Source of the DNA: an uncultured Pelagibacteraceae bacterium
GTDB lineage: Bacteria; Pseudomonadota; Alphaproteobacteria; Pelagibacterales; AG-422-B15
DNA: 64,000 bases
Reading direction: 5' to 3'
NCBI GenBank assembly: GCA_902523455.1
Contig: CABYZG010000001.1
Coordinates: 166,001 to 230,000, forward strand
A program made the translations under genes and the position numbers. Positions 17,292-26,706 of this stretch are shown here, piece after piece. The notes under the pieces were generated by a model, which saw nothing but the letters and a program-made list of their open reading frames with translations, ran no database searches and was not told the origin of the DNA. Every line of letters begins with the position of its first letter. The stretch's first letter is position 1.

Positions 17292-19289
17292 CTATATTTT
17301 CTTGCTTATTAATTTGAATATTTTTTTTGCCGTAATCCCATAAAAATCGTAGAGCTTTTGATAAGGAGCACTTGCTCCAAAATCTTTCATACCGATGTTT
17401 ATTGTATTTTCAGGGCATACTTGGCTCCACCCAAAATTAGTTCCCGCCTCAATCGAGACATTAATTTCAGAGTTTCCTTTAATTATTTTTTGATACGTTT
17501 TACTTTGGATTTTAAACTGTTCCATGCACGGTACTGAAACGACTCTCACTAACTTTTTCTTTTTTTCAAGCATAGTCATTAATTGCAGTGCAATTTCGAC
17601 TTCAGAGCCAGACGCGAAAATAGAAATATTAGGTTTTTTTGAATTACTTTTTAATTCGTAAGCTCCTTGAGCACTAATATTTTTTGCATGATACTTTTTT
17701 CTTATCATTGGAAGTTTTTGCCTTGTAAGCGCAATTACACTTGGTCCCTTTGAATTTGAAAGCGCTAATTCCCATGCTTCCGCAGTTTCAATTAAATCAG
17801 CAGGTCTAAAGACTTTTACATTTGGCGTTGCTCTTAATGATGCAAGCTGTTCAATTGGTTGATGCGTTGGGCCATCTTCACCAAGACCGATTGAGTCATG
17901 TGTTAATATATATATAGCTCTTTGTTTCATTAAAGCTGCAAGACGAAGAGATGGTTTACAATAATCCAAAAAAATTAAAAAGGTTCCACCAAATGGAATA
18001 ATTCCTTTATGGAGTGACAACCCATTCATGATGGAAGCCATACCGTGCTCTCGTATTCCATAGTAAATATAATTACCATTGTAATTTGAAGAATTAATAA
18101 CTTCCATTTTAAAACCTTTGGTATTGTTAGAGCCTGTCAAATCTGCTGAGCCTCCAACCAATTCAGGTAGTGATGATGAAATTGTATTTATTACCATTTC
18201 TGATGCTTGTCGCGTGGCAACATCGAGTGGTTTCTTAATATATTTCTTCTTAAATTGATTAAAGTTTTGAATTAATTTTAATGGAAGCTTTCCTTCGATT
18301 CTTCTTATGTAGTGAGCCTTTTTGCTTTTTGGAAGTTTATCATAATTCAATTTCCAAGACTTATATGCATCTATTGATTTTTTACTAAGATTTTTCCACT
18401 CCACAAGTATATTTTTTGGAACTGTAAATGGTTTGTGTGGCCAATTCAGTTTAGTTCTAGTAAGTTTTACTTCATCCTCACCAAGTGGTGAACCATGAAC
18501 TGATGATTTTCCTTGTTTGTTTGGAGATCCAAAACCAATTTTAGTTTTACAAGAAATTAATGTAGGTTTCTTAGATTTTTGAGCTCTCTTAATTGACTGG
18601 ATTATTTCTTTAGGTTTGTGACCATTTATTTTAATTGTATTCCATCCATAGGCTTTAAATCTTTCAGCCGTATTTTCTGAGTTTGCCAGTTTAACAGGCC
18701 CATCTATTGAAATTCCATTATCGTCAAAAAAAACAATTAATTTATTTAGTTTTAGATGTCCTGCAAAAGATGCGACTTCATGAGAAATCCCCTCCATTAA
18801 ATCTCCATCACTTGCAATAACGTAAGTGAAATGATTTACAATTTTTTCGCCAAATTGACTTCTTAGTATTTCTTCTGCTAATGCCATTCCAACTGCATTA
18901 CCGATACCTTGTCCAAGTGGGCCAGTCGTCGTTTCTATTCCTTTAGCGTGCCCATACTCTGGATGACCGGCACATTTACTATCAAGCTGTCTAAATTTCT
19001 TGATCTCTTGAATAGTCATGTCTTTATGACCGGTTAGATAGAGTAGTGAGTATAAAAGCATTGATCCATGACCAGCAGATAGTACGAACCTATCTCTATC
19101 ATGCCACCTTGGAACATTAGGATTATATTTTAAAAACTTTGTAAAAAGAACAGTTGCTACATCTGCCATACCCATTGGTAAACCTGGGTGACCACTTTTT
19201 GCTTTTTCAACCGCATCGATTGAAAGAAACCTTATTGCGTTAGCTAAATCATCATGAGTAACTGCAGACTGATCTTTTTTGTTAGGCAT
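17292..19289 (-). CDS. tkt: Transketolase
   Basis: 665-residue thiamine-diphosphate enzyme of the non-oxidative pentose phosphate pathway. Seen are FLSIDAVEKAKSGHPGLPMG, the diphosphate-binding ASDGDLMEGISHEV, YGIREHGMASIMNG with the catalytic glutamate region, and HDSIGLGEDGPTHQPIEQL. It is the first gene of the tkt-gap-pgk-fba-efp-suhB run. The 165-base gap upstream, shared with the divergent coiled-coil gene, is AT-rich and must hold both promoters, but I see no convincing pair. Confidence 0.97.
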   Translation of the reverse strand: MPNKKDQSAVTHDDLANAIRFLSIDAVEKAKSGHPGLPMGMADVATVLFTKFLKYNPNVPRWHDRDRFVLSAGHGSMLLYSLLYLTGHKDMTIQEIKKFRQLDSKCAGHPEYGHAKGIETTTGPLGQGIGNAVGMALAEEILRSQFGEKIVNHFTYVIASDGDLMEGISHEVASFAGHLKLNKLIVFFDDNGISIDGPVKLANSENTAERFKAYGWNTIKINGHKPKEIIQSIKRAQKSKKPTLISCKTKIGFGSPNKQGKSSVHGSPLGEDEVKLTRTKLNWPHKPFTVPKNILVEWKNLSKKSIDAYKSWKLNYDKLPKSKKAHYIRRIEGKLPLKLIQNFNQFKKKYIKKPLDVATRQASEMVINTISSSLPELVGGSADLTGSNNTKGFKMEVINSSNYNGNYIYYGIREHGMASIMNGLSLHKGIIPFGGTFLIFLDYCKPSLRLAALMKQRAIYILTHDSIGLGEDGPTHQPIEQLASLRATPNVKVFRPADLIETAEAWELALSNSKGPSVIALTRQKLPMIRKKYHAKNISAQGAYELKSNSKKPNISIFASGSEVEIALQLMTMLEKKKKLVRVVSVPCMEQFKIQSKTYQKIIKGNSEINVSIEAGTNFGWSQVCPENTINIGMKDFGASAPYQKLYDFYGITAKKIFKLISKKI

Positions 19290-19454
19290 ATTATCAATAA
19301 ATTGGATTTTGAGCTTAATATAAGCAATTATCTATAAAGAGTCTTAAATTTTAGCAAATTATTAACAAAAAAATAATCTGTCTATTTGCAATATTATAAG
19401 TTGACTGAGAACAAAAAAGACAGTTAAACTCGATTAAAGTTTCAAGGGGTTTTA

Positions 19455-19718
19455 ATGTCGAGTTATCAAGATTCAAAAGTTAAATTTAATGGTGCAATTG
19501 ATAAACTTAGTGAGGAAATCGACAGATTAACAAAAAAGGCTCAAAGAGCTGCAGAATTGGAAGCGCAAAATCAAAAATTACAAGAAAATAACTCTCATCT
19601 AGAGAATGAAATTAAGATTCTTAAGTCAGATTTTATGGAACTTAAAAATATTGCAGGCAATATTTCTTCTCAACTCGATGAAAACATTTATACCATAAAA
19701 GATATATTAGACTCTTAA
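19455..19718 (+). CDS. DUF4164-like coiled-coil protein next to zapA
   Basis: 87 residues, almost wholly predicted coiled coil by its heptads (KLSEEIDRLTKKAQRAAELE, then ENEIKILKSDFMELKNIA). Small coiled-coil proteins of the DUF4164 type sit directly before zapA in alphaproteobacteria and probably act with it at the division ring; that role is inferred from position. Start ATG at 19455 has a GGGG-containing upstream patch. Three bases separate it from zapA. Confidence 0.7.
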   Translation: MSSYQDSKVKFNGAIDKLSEEIDRLTKKAQRAAELEAQNQKLQENNSHLENEIKILKSDFMELKNIAGNISSQLDENIYTIKDILDS

Positions 19719-19721
19719 GCA

Positions 19722-20084
19722 ATGCCTGAAATAATTGTAAATATTAATGATCAAGATTACGCAATTGTCTGCGATCCGGGTGAAGAAAATCATCTTAAAC
19801 ATTTAAGCTCAAAAATTGACTATAAAGTGAGAGAGTTAACTAAGAGATTTGGAAAAATTGGAGAAACTAGATTAATGGTAATGGCTTCACTGTTAATAGC
19901 AGATGAAATACATGAGCTAAATAAAAAACTAGAAACAAATATTGAAAAAATAAATTCCCTTGAAGCAAACATTGGTTCAAAAGATAAAGAAATGACTGAC
20001 CAGAAAAAAGAGAGTCAGGAATACATAGACATTAGCAACGATAGATTAACAGATTTATTATCACGCTTGTCTCTTGTAAACTAA
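19722..20084 (+). CDS. zapA: Cell division protein ZapA
   Basis: 120 residues. The N-terminal ZapA domain is clear (VNINDQDYAIVCDPGEENHL, then KIGETRLMVMASLLIADEIH) and is followed by a coiled-coil tail. ZapA cross-links FtsZ filaments at midcell. Downstream only 27 bases separate it from the 5-FCL gene, so the 6S RNA often found in this interval in proteobacteria is not there. Confidence 0.9.
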   Translation: MPEIIVNINDQDYAIVCDPGEENHLKHLSSKIDYKVRELTKRFGKIGETRLMVMASLLIADEIHELNKKLETNIEKINSLEANIGSKDKEMTDQKKESQEYIDISNDRLTDLLSRLSLVN

Positions 20085-20111
20085 TTTTAAAAATTAGATT
20101 TCATTTTATAT

Positions 20112-20687
20112 ATGACGAAAAGTGTGCAACTGAGAGAGAAAGAAGCATTAAGAGAGTTTTTAATCAATCGACGCTCAGAACTTGGTCCATCAATAGATTT
20201 TCAGAGTAATATACTTAATAACATTAAGCCCCTCATAGAAGAAATAAAAAATGAATATATTGGAACTTATATAAGTTTCAGAGATGAATTAGATACAAAA
20301 AAATTAAACCAATATTTACTTGAAAGAGAATTTAATTTAGCTTTACCAGCCATAGATTTTCAGACTAAAGAAATTAATTTCTTCATGTATCATAAAAACA
20401 CTGAACTAATAGAAAATAAATTTTCTATTTTAGAACCTAGGAATAAAGATAAAGTTATCTTTCCAAAAATTATTTTAATACCATTATTAGGTTATTCCAA
20501 AAGTGGCTTTAGGTTGGGGTATGGGGGTGGATATTATGATAAGTATTTATCAAAGAATGGTATTGGTGATGTAAAAAAAATAGGAATAGCATTTTCATTT
20601 CAAGAAGTAGAAGAAATTCCCGTCGAAGATCATGATGAAAGACTTGATTGGATTTTAACTGAAAAACATTTATATAAAGTTCAATGA
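20112..20687 (+). CDS. 5-formyltetrahydrofolate cyclo-ligase
   Basis: 191 residues. The ATP-binding signature LGYGGGYYDKYL near residue 137-148 and the preceding PLLGYSKSGF identify the YgfA/5-FCL family, which converts 5-formyl-THF to 5,10-methenyl-THF. The zapA-5FCL neighbourhood is conserved in proteobacteria. Its stop overlaps the ymdB start by four bases. Confidence 0.92.
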   Translation: MTKSVQLREKEALREFLINRRSELGPSIDFQSNILNNIKPLIEEIKNEYIGTYISFRDELDTKKLNQYLLEREFNLALPAIDFQTKEINFFMYHKNTELIENKFSILEPRNKDKVIFPKIILIPLLGYSKSGFRLGYGGGYYDKYLSKNGIGDVKKIGIAFSFQEVEEIPVEDHDERLDWILTEKHLYKVQ

Positions 20688-21484
20688 GAATTCTATTTTT
20701 AGGCGATGTAATGGGTCGATCTGGAAGGCATGCTTTGAGAGATCATCTACCAGATGTTATTAAAAATAATAATATAGATTTTGTTATTGCTAATGGTGAA
20801 AATTCTGCTGGTGGCTTTGGTATTACAGAGCCAATATGCAAAGAATTATATTCTTATGGAGTTAATGTAATCACAACTGGAAATCATTTGTGGGATCAAA
20901 AAGAGATAAATAGTTATATCGATAAAGATGATAAACTTTTAAAGCCTTATAATTTTGCTGAAGGCTCCCCAGGTTTAGGTGTAAATACTTATATGCATGA
21001 GAATGGACAAAAAATTGCGGTAATAAATTTAATGGGGAATCTATTTATGAGATCGTGTGATAATGCATTTTTTAAAATTGAAGAAGTTCTTAAAAATTTA
21101 AAAACTGAAGATCTATCATTTATATTTGTTGATTTTCACGCTGAAGCTACAAGTGAAAAAATGGCAATGGGACACCATCTTGACGGAAGAGTAACAGCAG
21201 TTGTTGGAACTCATACTCACGTTCCTACTGCAGATGCAACAATCATGGAGCATGGAACAGCTTTTCAAACTGATGCTGGAATGTGTGGTGACTATGACTC
21301 AGTTATTGGCACAAAAAAAGAGGAGTTCGTAAGAAAATTTGCTACACAAGACACTGAGCGAAAAAGGGTACCTCCGGCTGATGGCGAAGGAACATTATGT
21401 GGGGTTATTATAGAATCAAACACTGAAAACTATTTAGCAAAAAGCATTAGTTCAATCCGTATTGGAGGAAAAATCGGTAATTAA
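20684..21484 (+). CDS. YmdB-type metallophosphoesterase (TIGR00282)
   Basis: 266 residues, calcineurin-like phosphoesterase. Metal-ligand segments are visible in order: FLGDVMGRSGR, IANGENSAGGFGI, TTGNHLWDQKE, DFHAEATSEKMAMGHH and VVGTHTHVPTADA. The Bacillus family member YmdB hydrolyses 2',3'- and 3',5'-cyclic nucleotides; the role in alphaproteobacteria is not settled. Co-transcribed between the 5-FCL and yebC genes with no gap. Confidence 0.88.
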   Translation: MRILFLGDVMGRSGRHALRDHLPDVIKNNNIDFVIANGENSAGGFGITEPICKELYSYGVNVITTGNHLWDQKEINSYIDKDDKLLKPYNFAEGSPGLGVNTYMHENGQKIAVINLMGNLFMRSCDNAFFKIEEVLKNLKTEDLSFIFVDFHAEATSEKMAMGHHLDGRVTAVVGTHTHVPTADATIMEHGTAFQTDAGMCGDYDSVIGTKKEEFVRKFATQDTERKRVPPADGEGTLCGVIIESNTENYLAKSISSIRIGGKIGN

Positions 21485-22228
21485 ATGGCAGGCCACTCTA
21501 AATTTAAAAACATTATGTACCGAAAAGGTGCACAAGATAAAAAGAGGGCTAGTTTATTTTCTAAACTTTCAAAGGAAATTACGGTAGCAGCTAAGTTGGG
21601 TGCACCCGACCCTGATCAAAATGCGAGATTAAGATCAGCTATACAATTAGCAAAAGCCTCAAGTTTCCCAAAGGAAAATATCGATAGAGCGATAAAAAAA
21701 TCTTTGGATAAAGATACTGTTAACTATGATCAAATGAGGTACGAAGGATTTGGCCCAAACGGAACGTCGATAATTGTCGAGGCACTTACGGATAATCGAA
21801 ATAGAACAGCTTCAAATGTAAGATCTGCATTTCAAAAATTTGGAGGTTCAATGGGTGAAACAGGTTCAGTCTCCCATGCATTTAATCATTATGGTTTTGT
21901 GCGTTATAACAAAGATGTGACAAGCGAAGAAGATTTTTTCAACTTTTCGATTGAGGGTGGAGCTGAAGATTGTTTTATCGAAGAAGATACTTATGAAGCA
22001 GTATCTACGCCAGAATCTCTATCAAATTTATATAATTATTTAGATAAAAAATTTGGTGAGCCTGTATCATCAGGTTTCCAATGGAAACCTGTTACGTATG
22101 TAGCTATTGAGGGCGATAAACTTAAATCCCTTATTAACTTGCTCAATGAACTTGATAATGATGAGGATGTTCAACAAGTCTTTTCAAATTTTGAGGCATC
22201 AGACGAAGAATTAGCAAAGTTTGCTTAA
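21485..22228 (+). CDS. YebC/PmpR-family protein
   Basis: 247 residues starting MAGHSKFKNIMYRKGAQDKK, the invariant opening of this family. The middle contains YEGFGPNGTSIIVEALTDNR and NRTASNVRSAFQKFGGS. Members bind DNA as regulators, and recent work also links them to translation of proline-rich stretches. In most alphaproteobacteria ruvC-ruvA-ruvB follow; here a different nuclease does. Confidence 0.92.
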   Translation: MAGHSKFKNIMYRKGAQDKKRASLFSKLSKEITVAAKLGAPDPDQNARLRSAIQLAKASSFPKENIDRAIKKSLDKDTVNYDQMRYEGFGPNGTSIIVEALTDNRNRTASNVRSAFQKFGGSMGETGSVSHAFNHYGFVRYNKDVTSEEDFFNFSIEGGAEDCFIEEDTYEAVSTPESLSNLYNYLDKKFGEPVSSGFQWKPVTYVAIEGDKLKSLINLLNELDNDEDVQQVFSNFEASDEELAKFA

Positions 22229-22295
22229 TTTATTCACTTTCAAAAAAAATTTATATGAATTAATCTTAAATTATTAAGTAATTCTGATTCGCTTT

Positions 22296-22676
22296 ATGCC
22301 AGGTAGTTCTCCAAAAAGAAAAGGTGATGGATACGAGAGAGAGCTTGCGAGGTACTTCAATGAAAAAATTTTTAATGGAGAAGATAAAGTTCAACGTATG
22401 CCTTTGTCAGGTGGTGGCGCTATCAAATCTTCTGGAGGCAGTGATTTAAAAAATACTCCTCATATATATGTCGAAGCTAAAAGAACTGAAAAGTTCAAAA
22501 TTCATGAATCAATGAGACAAGTTTGCGAAAATATTGAAACATCTAAATCGGACTCAATGCCGGTTGTTATAACGAGAAGAAATCGAGAGGCAACAGGGGA
22601 CTCGCTTTGTGTTTTAAAACTTGATGACTTTATAGAACTTTATCGAATATTAATTAATAGTAAAAAAGGACTTTAG
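22296..22676 (+). CDS. PD-(D/E)XK nuclease, Hjc-like, in the ruvCAB position
   Basis: 126 residues. It has the layout of archaeal/phage Holliday-junction resolvases of the Hjc type: KGDGYERELARYF (glutamates 14/16), a glycine-rich MPLSGGGAIKSSGGSDL with Asp50, and VEAK with Glu60 and Lys62 completing the D-x(n)-ExK metal site, then a helix and a VVITRRNRE strand. It sits between yebC and tolQ, where ruvC, ruvA, ruvB and ybgC would be expected. The reaction is not proven; other structure-specific or restriction-type nucleases share this fold. Confidence 0.7.
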   Translation: MPGSSPKRKGDGYERELARYFNEKIFNGEDKVQRMPLSGGGAIKSSGGSDLKNTPHIYVEAKRTEKFKIHESMRQVCENIETSKSDSMPVVITRRNREATGDSLCVLKLDDFIELYRILINSKKGL

Positions 22677-22720
22677 GATTTGCCCTAATTAAGACAATAT
22701 TTAATAATAATTGAAAAATT

Positions 22721-23425
22721 ATGGAAAACGAAGATTTAGTAAGTGTTAGCCAAGTAAACGATGAGTTCACATTAATTTCACTTTTTTTTAGAGCAGATAT
22801 TGTCGTAAAGTTAGTGATTCTAATTCTATTTGCTTCTTCTATTTTCTCATGGACAATAATAATTTATAAAATTCGTTTATTTCGTTCTTTAAAAGAAATC
22901 AGTAAGCAATTCGAGGAGGAATTTTGGTCGGGAAGATCAATAAAAGAAATCACTAGTAGTACAAAAGAATTACCAGAAAGTCCAATTAAGTATGTTTTCA
23001 ATGAAGCTGTTGACGAGATTGAAAAGTCTAATCAGGAAACTACAAAAAAAATAGATAGTTTAGTTGATAGATTAAATCGTGTTATGGAGGCCGCAATAGA
23101 TTTTCAAAATGAAAAGCTATCTGAATACTTTAGTTATTTGGCAACGATAGGCGCTACGACTCCATTTATTGGATTATTTGGAACGGTCTGGGGAATAATG
23201 AATTCTTTTCAATCCATTGCCATTTCAAGAAATACCTCCCTTGCAGTAGTTGCTCCTGGAATAGCTGAAGCATTATTTGCAACTGCTCTTGGTTTATTAG
23301 CAGCAATACCTGCTGTTATTGCTTACAATATATTTACTAGTCAGGTGAATGATGAAAATGCGCGAATGTATCGATTTAAAGAACATTTTAATGTCATTTT
23401 CTCAAGAGGCTTGAGTACGAAATAG
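22721..23425 (+). CDS. tolQ: Tol-Pal system proton channel subunit TolQ
   Basis: 234 residues, MotA/TolQ/ExbB family. One N-terminal helix (VKLVILILFASSIFSWTIII) and two C-terminal helices (TIGATTPFIGLFGTVWGIM and APGIAEALFATALGLLAAIP) are evident. With TolR it forms the inner-membrane proton-driven motor that pulls the outer membrane in at division. First gene of tolQRAB-pal-cpoB. Confidence 0.95.
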   Translation: MENEDLVSVSQVNDEFTLISLFFRADIVVKLVILILFASSIFSWTIIIYKIRLFRSLKEISKQFEEEFWSGRSIKEITSSTKELPESPIKYVFNEAVDEIEKSNQETTKKIDSLVDRLNRVMEAAIDFQNEKLSEYFSYLATIGATTPFIGLFGTVWGIMNSFQSIAISRNTSLAVVAPGIAEALFATALGLLAAIPAVIAYNIFTSQVNDENARMYRFKEHFNVIFSRGLSTK

Positions 23426-23437
23426 AAATTTTAAATT

Positions 23438-23842
23438 GTGACACGTAACACTCGATCAAAACCATTCAGTGAAATTAACGTAACACCTTTTGTTGATGTA
23501 ATGTTGGTTTTATTAATTATTTTTATGGTAACTGCTCCTTTGTTAACAGTGGGAGTTCAGGTTGATTTGCCTGAAACAAATGCTGATACTTTACAATCTG
23601 ACAATGAACCACTTGAAGTAACAATTGATGCAAGCGGCAATATATTTATTCAAGAGACTGAGATAGGCATTTCTGAACTAGTTCCAAAAATGAAAGCAAT
23701 TACGGAAAATAGGCTTGATACAAAAATTTATGTAAGAGGAGATGAAGCAATTGATTATGGGCAGATAATGATGGTTTTAGGAGAGCTATCTGGTTCTGGT
23801 TTTACAAAGGTTGCTTTGATTACTAAGCCATTAAGTAAATAA
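23438..23842 (+). CDS. tolR: Tol-Pal system protein TolR
   Basis: 134 residues with a GTG start. A single membrane helix follows the conserved SEINVTPFVDVMLVLLIIFM, whose Asp is the proton-carrying residue. The periplasmic ExbD/TolR domain ends IMMVLGELSGSGFTKVALIT. It lies 12 bases after tolQ. Confidence 0.95.
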   Translation: MTRNTRSKPFSEINVTPFVDVMLVLLIIFMVTAPLLTVGVQVDLPETNADTLQSDNEPLEVTIDASGNIFIQETEIGISELVPKMKAITENRLDTKIYVRGDEAIDYGQIMMVLGELSGSGFTKVALITKPLSK

Positions 23843-23858
23843 TCAATGCTGTTTATAT

Positions 23859-24668
23859 ATGAGAGTTTCTGTTTTAGGATCAATATTTCTACACGTTTTT
23901 ATACTTTTATTTACGGTCTTATCTTTGCCATTATTTAATAATAATGATTTGGAAATGCCACCGGTCATACAAGTTGAATTGATAGAAATCGCAGAAAAAA
24001 CAAATGTCCCACAAATTAGTAAAAAAATTGAAGAACAAGAAGAACCAGTTAAAAAAAAGAATGAAGAAACAAAATTAAATCAGCCAATTAGCAAACCCAA
24101 AGATGAAAAATCCAACGAAAAAGTAAAAGACCCGAGCGATGAAGATAAAATTGAAAAAACAAATTTAGAAAAAAAAATGATACAAAACATGCCTGTACGA
24201 AAGCCTGAAGTTAAGAAAAAAGATAAGTTTGATCCTCTTAAATTAGCAGAGTTAATCGATAAACAAAAAGATAAAATGGATAATCCAGAAGAAATTATAG
24301 AAAAAGATTATGAAGCGTTAGACTCTACACCTAGTCTTGATAAGCGACTTACTTTATCTGAGGAGGATGCTATCAGAGCTCAATTTATGCAATGCTGGAG
24401 CATACCTCTTGGAATTCCATATGATGATACAATGATTGTTAAAATTAAAATTTATTTAAACACAGATGGTTCTTTGCTTAAACCACCGGAGGTTGTTCAA
24501 CACGAAAGAATGAATAAGCCTAGCGAAAAATATTTTAGAACTCTTGCTGAAAGTGCCCTTAGAGCGGTAAGGCGTTGTGATCCAATTAAAGTTCCAGATG
24601 TTGAAAGATATGACAATTGGAAAAATTTACAGTTGAATTTTGATCCTAGAGAGATACTAAGAGGATAA
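23859..24668 (+). CDS. tolA: TolA-like protein (short linker)
   Basis: 269 residues. An N-terminal membrane anchor (LGSIFLHVFILLFTVLSLPL), a Lys/Glu/Pro-rich linker of roughly 130 residues, and a C-terminal TonB/TolA-like domain beginning RAQFMQCWSIPLGIPYDD. TolA bridges the TolQR motor to Pal across the periplasm. It is much shorter than the E. coli protein because the long helical repeat domain is reduced, which is common in small genomes. Identity rests on position and domain order. Confidence 0.85.
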   Translation: MRVSVLGSIFLHVFILLFTVLSLPLFNNNDLEMPPVIQVELIEIAEKTNVPQISKKIEEQEEPVKKKNEETKLNQPISKPKDEKSNEKVKDPSDEDKIEKTNLEKKMIQNMPVRKPEVKKKDKFDPLKLAELIDKQKDKMDNPEEIIEKDYEALDSTPSLDKRLTLSEEDAIRAQFMQCWSIPLGIPYDDTMIVKIKIYLNTDGSLLKPPEVVQHERMNKPSEKYFRTLAESALRAVRRCDPIKVPDVERYDNWKNLQLNFDPREILRG

Positions 24669-24674
24669 TTTATT

Positions 24675-25997
24675 ATGAAAAAAATACTTTTATATATCGT
24701 AATAGCTCTTCATTTTTCATCTATTTCATTTGCTATTATTGAAATTGATATTACTGAAGGTAATAGAGAACCTCTACCAATTGCCATTACTGAATTTTTT
24801 TATGACTCGGAGAGTATTTTGGAGGATCAAAATATACCATCAAACATCCGTAAGGTTATAGCTGATGATTTGGAGAGAAGTGGATTGTTTTTATCTGTAG
24901 ATGAAAATGCATTTATTCAAAAAAATAGAGCTATGCATTTAAACCCACGTTTTGCAGATTGGAGATTGATTAAGGCTCAGGGCCTATTAACAGGAGAACT
25001 ATCTATAGAAAATGAAAGGCTTCGAGTAGAGTTCAGACTTTGGGATACACTAGCAGAAAAGGAAATCGAGGGGCTTGTATTAATTACGACAATTGAAAAT
25101 TGGAGGAGAATTAGTCACATGATTGCAGATAAGATTTATGAGCGCCTAACTGGTGAACAGGGCTACTTCGATACCAGAATAGTTTATGTCGCTGAAGAAG
25201 GTCCAAAAAATAAACGTATTAAGAAACTTGCGATAATGGACCAGGACGGAGCAAATCATAAATTTTTAACTACAGGTAAAGAACTTGTTTTGACTCCAAG
25301 ATTTAATCCAGTTAGACAAGAGATTACCTATTTATCTTATTTTAAAAATCTTCCTCGAGTATATTTATTAAACATCCAAACAGGTATTCAAGAAGTGGTA
25401 GGAGACTTTCCTGGCATGACATTCGCACCACGTTTTTCTCCAGATGGAAATAAGATTATCATGAGTTTAGCTAGAGAAGGTAATTCTGACATATATGTAA
25501 TGGATTTAGTTTCCAGAGTAGTTGAAAGGTTAACAGACAGCACCGCAATTGATACATCACCAAGTTATTCTCCAGATGGAAAAAGAATTACATTCAACTC
25601 TGATAGAGGCGGATCGCAACAAATTTATGTAATGGATAGTAATGGTAGAAACCAAAAAAGAATTTCAAAAGGAACAGGCAATTATGCTACACCTGTATGG
25701 TCACCAAGAGGTGATCTTATTGCTTTTACAAAAAATTTTCAGGGACAATATTTTATTGGAGTTATGAGAACAGATGGAACTGGAGAGAGACTTTTAACTG
25801 AAAATTGGTATCAAGAGGCTCCTTCCTGGTCTTCTAATGGAAGAGTTTTGATATTTTATAGAGAAACTAAATCTAATGACGCGGGTCAGGGCCATTCCTC
25901 GGCAATCTGGTCAATTGATCTTACAGGATTTAATGAGAGAAAGCTTGAAACTCCAGTTGATGCGTCAGACCCATCATGGTCGAAATTGATACAATAG
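24675..25997 (+). CDS. tolB: Tol-Pal system beta-propeller protein TolB
   Basis: 440 residues: signal peptide ([16 protein letters not shown]), an N-terminal alpha/beta domain ([10 protein letters not shown]... [12 protein letters not shown]) and a six-bladed propeller with repeated SPDG-containing blades ([40 protein letters not shown]). TolB is periplasmic and binds Pal and TolA. It is six bases downstream of tolA. A perfect hairpin follows it before pal. Confidence 0.95.
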   Translation: MKKILLYIVIALHFSSISFAIIEIDITEGNREPLPIAITEFFYDSESILEDQNIPSNIRKVIADDLERSGLFLSVDENAFIQKNRAMHLNPRFADWRLIKAQGLLTGELSIENERLRVEFRLWDTLAEKEIEGLVLITTIENWRRISHMIADKIYERLTGEQGYFDTRIVYVAEEGPKNKRIKKLAIMDQDGANHKFLTTGKELVLTPRFNPVRQEITYLSYFKNLPRVYLLNIQTGIQEVVGDFPGMTFAPRFSPDGNKIIMSLAREGNSDIYVMDLVSRVVERLTDSTAIDTSPSYSPDGKRITFNSDRGGSQQIYVMDSNGRNQKRISKGTGNYATPVWSPRGDLIAFTKNFQGQYFIGVMRTDGTGERLLTENWYQEAPSWSSNGRVLIFYRETKSNDAGQGHSSAIWSIDLTGFNERKLETPVDASDPSWSKLIQ

Positions 25998-26007
25998 GCA
26001 ATTTTTC

Positions 26008-26031
26008 GACTAAAATAAGTCCATTTTAGTC
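26008..26031 (+). other. Hairpin between tolB and pal
   Basis: GACTAAAAT (26008-26016) and ATTTTAGTC (26023-26031) form a perfect 9-bp stem with a six-base loop. No T run follows, so it may be an RNA-stability or processing element allowing pal to be made in excess of tolB rather than a full terminator. Confidence 0.5.
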
Positions 26032-26118
26032 AATTCGCAGCTATTTTATTATAGACTTGCGTAACTTAAATTAATAAAGTACTAGGTCTTGGGCGATCAA
26101 ATATTACGGGAGTTTATA

Positions 26119-26634
26119 ATGTTATTAACATTTAAAAATTTAAATAGATTTTTTGTTTTATCTTTTGCAGCAATCATCCTAGCTGCATGTACTACAACAC
26201 CGCAAGATACTGCATCTACATCATCATCAAGTTCAGCTTCTAAAGTCGAAGTCGTAGATGGAGTTTATGTTGGTACTGATACAGTAGAAATGCTTGCTGT
26301 TGATGTGCCGGACAGAGTGTTCTTTGCATATGATAGTTATTCACTAACAAGCGCAGCTCAGGCAACTTTAGCTAAACAAGCAAAATGGTTAAAGGCAAAT
26401 GGATCAGTAACTATTGCTATTGAAGGTCATGCTGATGAAAGGGGCACAAGAGAATATAACTTAGCCCTAGGTGATAGAAGAGCAAATGCAGCTAAAGATT
26501 ATTTAATGACGCAGGGCATAAGTGCTAGTCGAATTACTACTATTAGTTTTGGTAAGGAAAGACCAGTTAATAGTGCATCTAATAATAAAGCATGGGCTCA
26601 AAATAGACGTTCTGTAACAGTAAGAACCAACTAA
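26119..26634 (+). CDS. pal: Peptidoglycan-associated lipoprotein Pal
   Basis: 171 residues from the ATG at 26119, which has a GGGAG site; a longer in-frame reading upstream is rejected. The lipobox is LAAC with Cys24 lipidated, then a Ser/Thr-rich linker and an OmpA-like peptidoglycan-binding domain (VFFAYDSYSLTSAAQATLAK, EGHADERGTREYNLALGDRR). It anchors the outer membrane to the wall and partners TolB. Confidence 0.95.
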   Translation: MLLTFKNLNRFFVLSFAAIILAACTTTPQDTASTSSSSSASKVEVVDGVYVGTDTVEMLAVDVPDRVFFAYDSYSLTSAAQATLAKQAKWLKANGSVTIAIEGHADERGTREYNLALGDRRANAAKDYLMTQGISASRITTISFGKERPVNSASNNKAWAQNRRSVTVRTN

Positions 26635-26706
26635 TTTATTAGACGCCTTTTTTTAGACAAAAAGATAAGCTTAATCTCTTAATTAAGGTTATGTTTGATT
26701 AATTTA

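Noticed and set aside
20085..20111. 6S RNA gene between zapA and the 5-FCL gene, its usual place in proteobacteria
   Set aside because: The gap is only 27 bases, far too short.
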